Assembly (NCBI GenBank): GCA_947650285.1
Contig: CANTFL010001049.1
Coordinates: forward strand, 20,471 to 84,470
DNA: 64,000 bases
Direction: 5' to 3'
Source: Hyaloperonospora brassicae
Lineage: Eukaryota > Oomycota > Peronosporomycetes > Peronosporales > Peronosporaceae
Positions 56,508 through 64,000 of the stretch are shown here, in pieces. Each line of letters begins with the position of its first letter. Within the stretch, counting starts at the first letter, position 1. The notes under the pieces were generated by a model. The model did no database searches. It had not been told where the DNA came from and worked only from the letters and a program-made list of their open reading frames with translations. The translations under genes and the position numbers were made by a program.

Positions 56508-59500
56508 GCTCTGTGCCGGTCAAAAGGGGTTGTGAGACCGACTCGTTCGGCCGATTATGTATAGCTCTGACCGCTGTTCCGTCCAGCCACTATCGACCAT
56601 TGAGAGAGAGTATGTGGGTTATGACAAGGCAGCCACACTTTGTCATGTGGGTACGGTACCGGGTGCGACACCGTCGACGCGGGTTAGAAGAGGGACAAAA
56701 AGTCAGTCGGGACGACTGATTGCTAATCCTGCCTGGTCACACGCATCTGACGAGTGTCGAGGGGCTCTCTCTTCCCATTCCCTTTTGGCAACAAGGGCGC
56801 GAAGGGAGAACTTGTCTGCGTTCACAAGAACAGCTGTATCCTCGAGTGCCACCGTCTTGGACAAAAGAATGGCATCGAACGCAGGTGTGGCGTTGTGTCT
56901 GGCATGGGATCACAATCCGGGAGAAACCCCATGCGCTTCGGCAGCAGATGCCTCAATAAAAAGCACGACCACTTGGATTCTTCGAGAAGCGCAATACTTG
57001 TTGTTGTACAACCTCCTACGACGCCAACTATTGAAATGTAACTGGCTGAAGTATCATCACTTTCTACGACGCGGTGCAGTGAGAGGAAAGTGGAGGCGTG
57101 AGGTGCTTGCAGATGTTTCGCATCGCACGGGTTGATCTCGTGGCTGATACCGTAAGGATTCAATCAACAGACGCACGATAGCTTGCGCGTGTGCTACTGA
57201 ACCCATCATGTAGGTTTATATGCGGAAGGACGTTAGATCCGTGTAGTACGTATGCTCGAAAGAATTCGCAACTTGCTGCGTGGTTGTTCCTGTCGATTCG
57301 CTGGCCGTCATCTCGCGCTGGAAGAGTACCACCGTAATCCAGAAGGAATCGAGATCGGCACGAACGGTTGACTAGAGCATCGTAGTTTGGGCAAACCAGC
57401 GTTGGTGAACAAGGAGGGGGGGGTATGCACGAGAGAGCAACGAGTAGGTCGAAAAGAGCCTCGGCAATTGATCGGGCTTCCCGCATTAATCTTTTGATCC
57501 ACAGTAGGCGTCTTTGTACGACGAGAGACGCGTCAAACGTCGATGCGTGTAGAGAAAGAGGCAGACCTGTCTACTACACCATTACAGTTGCAAGACGTCG
57601 GACAGTTCCTCAGCCTGAATGGCAACGCCGGTGCCCAACAGAAGTTGGTGGTTGAGTACGGGGCTAATCACCTGCGGCGACGCTCTTGGGATTGCCTGAC
57701 CATGCTGCTATAGCCTAGTGCCACACGCGTGCCTTTGCTATACCTGTCGACAACTTTACTAATGGCCGCTTGCACGATCCCGTGAACTGACGCGTGCACA
57801 TGCTGGAGCAGTGACGCGTGGCGCGGGGACGCAGATAGACGTAAACCCTCCCCGTGTCAAGTACCCACGCGGCCTGAGGTCGCACGAACAGCATGCCAAG
57901 ACATACTCTACCAACTTTGGCTTCTGCGAAGAAGGATCCCCATCGAAGAGGGTTGCGCGTGATGAGGGGCTGAAGCTCGTTTGGCTCGAGCTTGACCGCG
58001 GAAACTTGGGACGGTCGATGCCTATAGGCAACAACAGGTGATCATCGAAATGGATTAGTCGGATTCAAACTTACGAGGAATGCTCCTATACCCTCGGCTG
58101 TTTGTTGTTTATGCAGCCGTCGCTTGTGCTCGCATGAAGCGCCGGATCAGGCCACGTTCAAGAGGATTGCTGGATGCACCACATCTGATCTGATGAGTGC
58201 ATTGGCGTAGCTATTCGCTCTACACAGGCTACGTCGAGACGTCGTACCTTGCTTATAAGAAGACCTAGAGGAGGAAGAAGAAGGTGTAGCTTCTTCTTAC
58301 CACTGTTACAGCAAGACGATGAGCTGTATGCATGCAGCGTCAATTGGACGTACGTTGGAGCCACCAAAATGCGTCCCGGTAAAGCTTCAGGATCGTGACA
58401 TCAATCATCGAAACAACCCATTCACCTGTTCATCCATTGTACATCGTGGCTCGCTCCTTCTCTGCGATGTTATAGGTGCTTTTACCCGTAGTCTGGTGCA
58501 TCGGTCTGGTCGGTGATCGATTGCAAGGGTATGAAACTGTAGCGATTGGTAATGAACAAAGCAAGCACCTTGTCTGGAGCTCCAAGTCTGTCCTCTTGTA
58601 CTTCCCATTCAGTAAGCCTTATGGTCATTAAGTGCCCCACGACGCTTTCATGCCTACACATTTGCAGCAATCTCGATAAACGCCAGGGTTCATGCCAAAG
58701 GCGTTGATATCCACTCGAGTAACAGCAGGAGGCGAAACAAACGGATGCTATCACTTGTTATGCGTGTCAAACTTGAGTGGCGGCAAGTGAATCTCCCACT
58801 TGTCGAGTATACATGGCCGCTTCGACTAAACATAGAGAGAAAAGCATGGAAGGCACAGCAGCGAAGAGGAGAAGCCGCACCTTTGGTAGCAGCATTAGGC
58901 ACTTGCGATAGAAGCAAAATATCGCCAAAGCTGACCGAAAAGTCCAGCAAAACCAAAAGAAGACGCGTAGTTGAGCTGTATTGCCAGCGTTTCTAGTAAA
59001 AGCGGATGCTGAGCCCGAAAGGACACTTTTGCAGGTCGTGGTGGACTTTAGAGGCAGAAGAACAAGCAGGAGGTCTTCTCCACGAGAGCCACGATTTCTT
59101 CATTGGAACTCCTGCCTATCGAACGCTAGTTATTGTAAGCGTAAGACCACGACGCTTCACGACAATGATCGTACACGTTGCTGGCAAATGGATGCGTCAA
59201 GAAGAGTACACAAGGACATTCAGACTCATGTGACGACCAGTGATTGACGACTAAAGCGATTGTTGAAGTATTTGTGGTATATGTGTCAGTCAAATACAGC
59301 GTATGGACATCCTAAGTGGGTTTCGTAGTGTAGCGATTGTGCTCGCACTCATGTGAAGCCGTCATCATTGACGAAACATGTAATGCTTTCGTGTATTCTG
59401 TATTGCACTTCGAGTCAAGATATATCGCGCCGTCCTTTGTACGAGCTTTTATAGCGTTTGTGACGCTGAGAGTCTACACGTGCAGAACACGCAGCTCATA

Positions 59501-60065
59501 GAAGCGGTAGATCTATCAGCTCTGCAGCGATCGATCGCCTTTTATCTCGTCTAGAAGAAGCAACACAATCGAGTCAATTGTAGGGCTCCGACTGCGTGGG
59601 GCATTTTGTAACACCCAGCGTGTGTACAATCGCCTCCACGTAGTCGACAAAATTCTGATCGTCTGTGTTTGTTGCGCCATGGAATGTGGACGTGATGTCG
59701 AGGGCGTTAAATATCGTGGAAAGTGATGCATTTTCGATTTGTTTACTACAGACCTTGACGCTTTTGCCTTTGTTTGCTCTGAGAAACATGAGTCGTATAC
59801 AGATCTTCTTCAAAGCAACTCAAGCAGTATTCGGAGCGGTAGATCTTTTGCTGACAGGGCCGTGGAGCACATAGCAATATTGGTGTGGCAACGAAATGTC
59901 ACTTGCAACACATTCAGATCCGCTGCAAACAAAGTCAGTCGGCCCTAATGCGTGGAGACCCAACTATCGTTGTGTTGCAGTGACCAGCACAAAGTTTTTA
60001 CTGCAATTGCCGATAGTAAAAAAAATACATGAGCTACCTACCTACCCGTCCAGTTGACTCCTCCT
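56508..60065. other. Intergenic region, no recognised gene
   Basis: About 3.6 kb between the ABCA promoter side and the 3' end of the AGC kinase gene. The longest frame (56,557-57,135 plus, 192 codons) begins in the presumed ABCA leader and has no motif. Other frames are under about 110 codons and shift often. I see no RNA gene here. Confidence 0.5.
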
Positions 60066-61963
60066 TCAAGCAGTTGTCACGTCCTCAGCAAGCGTCAACT
60101 TCTCAACTCCATCATGAACTACTGCAATCGTATCATTTTCCGCACTGCCTGCGCGAACGATATCCGCAAAGCTCGGGGCATCGTCAGCGACCCAAGAGAA
60201 GCGTGCGAAGAGCTTTTTCGTGTCGCCATCCGCACAAGAGCTGCTGACGCGGCTACGCCGCCCAACATCCTGCGTCGTAAACTCCTCCGAGAAGTACGTT
60301 GTGTCCATGCTGTTCACGACATTTGGCAGAATCGGCGGCTGCACCTTTTTTTGCTCAAGCAAGCCCCAGTCGATGTCCTTGAAGAAGACGTGCTTCTTGA
60401 TGGCCTGCACACCCTTCACCTGGAACATCGTAGACTTGCCGGAACCAAGACGCTTGTCGACATTTCTCTCCAACAGCTGCTTCAGGATAGAGTGAGTCTC
60501 AGAGCCAAGCCACTTGGGTAGAGAAAGCTACAGAAATACGACATTGACGTGTTAGTGTCCCACAGCAGGATGAGTAGCCGGCAGCGACGACGGGCAATCG
60601 TCCGTCCTACCTTCTCATTCAAGATCTTTTGATGTAGTTTCTTGCGGTTCTTGTGTCTGAAAGGCGGGTAGCCCGTTACCATCTCGTAGATGAGCGCACC
60701 AAGCGCCCACCAATCTACCGCCTGATTGTACGCTTTGCGACGGATCATCTCCGGTGGCATGTACTCTGATCGAGTGACACAGACCAACGTGCATTAGTGC
60801 TCTATTTCACATCGGGGCAACAAGACAACAAAATCTCGGTGAATGACAATGGTAGGTATCTCACCGTTCGTGCCACACATGGTGCTAGTCGAGCCGTCCT
60901 CCTACAACACCGCACGCGTCAATCAGCAACCCATCGTAGCAATCCGATCCTTCTTTTTTCACCCAACGCACATCAGTCATCTCCTTGGCAAGACCAAAGT
61001 CGGTCAGTCGAATGTGTCCGTCCGCACCAAGCAGCACATTCTCGGGCTTTAAGTCGCTGTGACAGCATCAGGAGCATCGATGCCGCATGGTCAATTCACC
61101 ACAAGTATCCCTGAGCTCGACGATAATAGCAGCGCAGTCCCTACCGATGAATGATGCCCTTTACGTGCAAATGCTCGAGTGCCAGCACCATCTCTGCAGC
61201 GTAGAACTTGGCCGAACTCTCCAGCAGTAAGCCCTGCTTATGCAAGTGGTGAAACAGCTCTCCACCCGCTACAAAAGGCATGACCAAGTACACGTTCGAC
61301 TTGGTCTGGAACGCGTACCGCAGACTAATGAGGAACGGGTGATTGATCTTGGTCATAATGTCTCGCTCAGCCTGCAAGTACGACACCGAGTTGTGCTGTA
61401 CAATGTACTTGTTCGACACAATCTACAACAACAACAACAACAACAACAACAGATACACAGTCGTTAGCAATACAGAACGATAAACCAACAAAGTGCAAGA
61501 CCCCACGACAGTAGTAACGACCACTTTTTTCCCTCGACACGCGAAGAAACAGCAAAACACACGTTGCCGCTTTTTATTGCCGCAGTGTACCCACTTTCAT
61601 GGCCAAGACCTCATCCGTCGGGACATGGCGCACTTGAATGACTTTGCCGAAAGCTCCTTGGCCAATGACACACAGCAAGTCAAAGTCCATTGGACCCACT
61701 GCAGACTTCACGTCCCTGCTCTCGAGCGTACTGGAGCTGTTGTCGAGACATGTGCCCACGCGCGTCGACGCTGCGTCTTCCAGCGCAGTCTCTACGATAA
61801 CATTGTGCAGGCGACTCGGACGCGTACACGTCAACCGGCGCTTGATATCATTACCCGCACATAGCGGTGTCGTTGGTGCCTTGTCCAGCACTTGCGGCGC
61901 TTGTGGCGGCGCTCGAGCGGCGGCAAAGTCCGCTGTCTCGGCCCTCGTGAGGGCAGTGGCCAT
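60066..61963 (-). CDS. AGC-family Ser/Thr protein kinase, six exons
   Basis: Exons 61963..61595, 61422..61145, 61056..60972, 60901..60865, 60765..60611 and 60527..60066 join in frame to 461 residues. All introns are GT-AG. The kinase domain starts near 94: GQGAFG at 101-106, AMK with Lys123, [14 protein letters not shown] helix, HRD at 215-217, and DFG at 235-237. The activation loop is [16 protein letters not shown] (PPE replaces APE), followed by [12 protein letters not shown]. The C-terminal AGC tail has [10 protein letters not shown] and a hydrophobic motif FARFSW (415-420), matching F..F[ST][YWF], so Ser419 is a likely regulatory site. AGC kinases of the S6K/AKT/SGK type are switched on by PDK1 in the loop and by phosphorylation of this motif. 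No accessory lipid-binding domain is visible; the first ~90 residues look disordered. Exon 4 is only 37 bp. Confidence 0.9.
61423..61452 (-). repeat. CAA/TTG trinucleotide repeat at the 3' end of an AGC kinase intron
   Basis: About nine TTG units on the transcript strand run up to the TAG acceptor of intron 1 (61,594-61,423). A T/G repeat replaces the usual pyrimidine tract, as in the UXT intron. Confidence 0.85.
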
Positions 61964-64000
61964 CGCGGCGACGTCCGAACTGAAGCGACGCGTTTGTGGC
62001 CACCCGACTCGAGGTCGAACTCAAGAGTCGGCACGAAATATCGGACGCACGCAACAGATTCGGTACGTTTCTCGTGTGCACAAACGGGCGTCTGGTGGAC
62101 ACGTCGAGCGCGATCGGAAGCACCTGCACGACCTTTGACGGTGCAGTCGACACTCGTGAAGCCGCTCTGCTTTTGTACTGCTTCTGCCGATGCAATTGAA
62201 CGGAACGTATACGCCGTCGCGTAATATTCGCAGCGCAGTGCTCACTCACTCCTTTGGGTCTATTTGATGACCTTACGCGTAATGTGTCTTCTGAGCTGCG
62301 CGTACGTGCGCTCTATGTGAGCTGAGAGCACGTGGTCACGCAAAGCCGTAGATATTGCCGTACCTTAAGCTCGACCTTCAACGCACTTGGCGATGAGAAT
62401 TCACACGTGGAAACAGCTTTCGCCACATCGAATCCGAGGGCTGTAGCAACGTCGGTACGCCTTCTCATCGGAGAAGACCGTTTGGTACAGAATGCCTACG
62501 GTACGTAAGGTAGGGCTTACGCAAGATCGTATGCTAACGCAAAGATGTTCAACACCTATTGCAATGTACTAATGAGACCGACGTCTTCGGTCGCCTGACT
62601 GTCTTGCAACGAACCTGCTGGTGGTAATGGCTTTTGTGGCCGTTACTTATGCAGGGCGCAAGTCATGACGTTTGAGGTGTAATGACGCACTCGGTGACAT
62701 GGACCCGCTCTCGGTATACGTGTACCTATCTCAACCCTTTTCGACGTCAGTGTCTGTCTCGTTGCTTGTGCCCGTGCTGACGCTAGTGCGCCCGTCCCGA
62801 AGCGTGGCGTGTCTACCGAAGGCCGTGATGACCCGGACTTCCAGATTTGTGACCCGGACTTCCAGATTTGATGACCCAGACATCCACGTGCTGAACGTGT
62901 CCCACCTACCGCTGGACCTTATCCGGATCATCCAGAGGCCGTATTTTCAACTTCGACCGCTGATCGTACCAGCTCTTGTGTTGCGATCTAGTTGTTAGTG
63001 TAGGTGTAGCTAGACAGCTCAGGAGAGTAAAGGTTCATAGGGCCACACTTTAGCACAACGATGACGTTGATGCATCTCACTTTCCAATGTTCCGTCTTCC
63101 TCTCCAGCCTTCAGCCTTCAGGCCGACACAACACGAGAAGCATCTGTTTTCCAGTGCGGGTGCAGCACACAGAACATGTAAAGTGTCAGCTGGCCACATT
63201 GCGCTTTCGCAAGCCATAACGGGCTACCAGTCATCCCCGTCGCGTGGAAACAATATGTAACGGATTTACAGCGTCTTGACAGCACTAAAGTAGTGCCTTA
63301 CAGAATTTAAGGCGTTGAGTAAGCTTACCGCCCAGGTCGCGCGCTGAGTACGTAGATATCACTTGTGTCTGCTAGCACATCTACCAGACACATATATCGT
63401 GGCTTCATCATACTTGTGGCCAACTCCTACATAACAGCTCTGAGGAATGGTTTAGTATTCTGTAGATAAATTGGGAATGTGTATGCGTTCATGTCTTATG
63501 CAGAAATGTGTAAGCCTTAGTGAGGCAGTTGCCACTTTAACACTTAGTGCTGTTGGTATGTGTAACTCTCTCCGATATACGTGTCTTCTCGAGGTGTGTC
63601 CTTGGGGGCGCTCGTTCGTGTGGCCAGTCATCGTCCTATCTTCGCGACTTCTTGAACTAAATTGACTACATACGACTGGATCCTCCTGTGACACTAGGGG
63701 CTACACCTTTTCTCTGAAACACGCAAACAATAAGCTACAAAAGAAGAATGACATATAAGTAGTCGGTACAATTGATTCTCTCTTAGACTTCGTTATGACT
63801 GTATAAGCGGTCAACACTTTGATGTTTTCGCCAAACGTCTTGCCTTCGGTTTTAGGTGGCGAACAAGCCAAGTGACAAAGAAAAACCACAAGCAGTACTC
63901 AAAAACACATTGTTGTACCGCAGGCCAGATGAACTTTATGTATAAGTAAGCACAGATTCGAGAGAGAGAGAGAAGGTTTGAGGTATACATTCGGGTACGC
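61964..64000. other. Intergenic region to the window end
   Basis: No recognised gene. The longest plus frame (62,672-62,998, 108 codons) contains an exact 21-bp tandem duplication. A short GA run at 63,961-63,974 lies near the end. Confidence 0.5.
62829..62870 (+). repeat. Exact 21-bp tandem duplication
   Basis: TGACCCGGACTTCCAGATTTG occurs twice without a gap (62,829-62,849 and 62,850-62,870). A third, diverged start (ATGACCCAGACATCCA) follows. Confidence 0.9.

Noticed and set aside
56557..57135. 192-codon plus-strand ORF upstream of the ABCA gene
   Set aside because: It has no domain, signal or coding-like conservation visible by eye, and it begins in the presumed ABCA leader.
1..64000. 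RXLR or Crinkler effector genes
   Set aside because: I found no ORF combining a signal peptide with RXLR-dEER or LFLAK-type motifs in the frames read.

Overview
The window looks like nuclear DNA of an oomycete, most likely a Peronosporales species (Phytophthora or downy mildew). The evidence is: compact genes with no or short introns (66-207 bp, GT-AG) and eukaryotic housekeeping products; a MAP kinase with an N-terminal PH domain, an architecture expected in oomycete kinomes; two promoter elements resembling the oomycete initiator (GCTCATTYYNCAWTTT-type); and a long gene-poor stretch full of decayed transposons. The species cannot be fixed from the sequence alone.

Layout. (1) 1-2,052: an intronless gene joining a DUF924 domain to a TilS-type PP-loop domain. 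(2) 2,053-6,811: no convincing gene, except one tiny ORF with a signal peptide. (3) 6,812-13,386: UXT (prefoldin-like, one intron) and, converging on it, a large cold-shock-domain RNA-binding protein of the CSDE1/UNR type. (4) 13,600-38,800: a 25-kb gene-free island with an inverted pair of gag-like retroelement fragments, retroelement relics, a GATC-rich tandem array, a Mutator-like transposon with long terminal inverted repeats and a target-site duplication, a hammerhead-ribozyme-like motif and a decayed second copy of the DUF924-TilS gene. (5) 38,832-61,963: a gene-rich segment with a secreted S33 peptidase, RPB5, the PH-MAP kinase, a full-size ABCA transporter and a six-exon AGC kinase. 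(6) 61,964-64,000: nothing recognised.

The intact genes are unrelated housekeeping or signalling functions (tRNA modification, prefoldin-like chaperone, mRNA regulation, RNA polymerase subunit, two kinases, lipid-type ABC transport, secreted peptidase). There is no operon-like logic. The most unusual content is in the transposon island: the hammerhead-like motif (minus strand, 36,178-36,233), the MULE with an unidentified second ORF, the inverted gag-like pair with a shared pentapeptide-repeat tail, and the pseudogene that has lost the ATP-binding segment of the TilS domain.

Limits: all family calls come from reading motifs by eye. Exon boundaries were chosen so that splice consensus, reading frame and family alignment agree. 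Relic calls in the island are weak unless stated.
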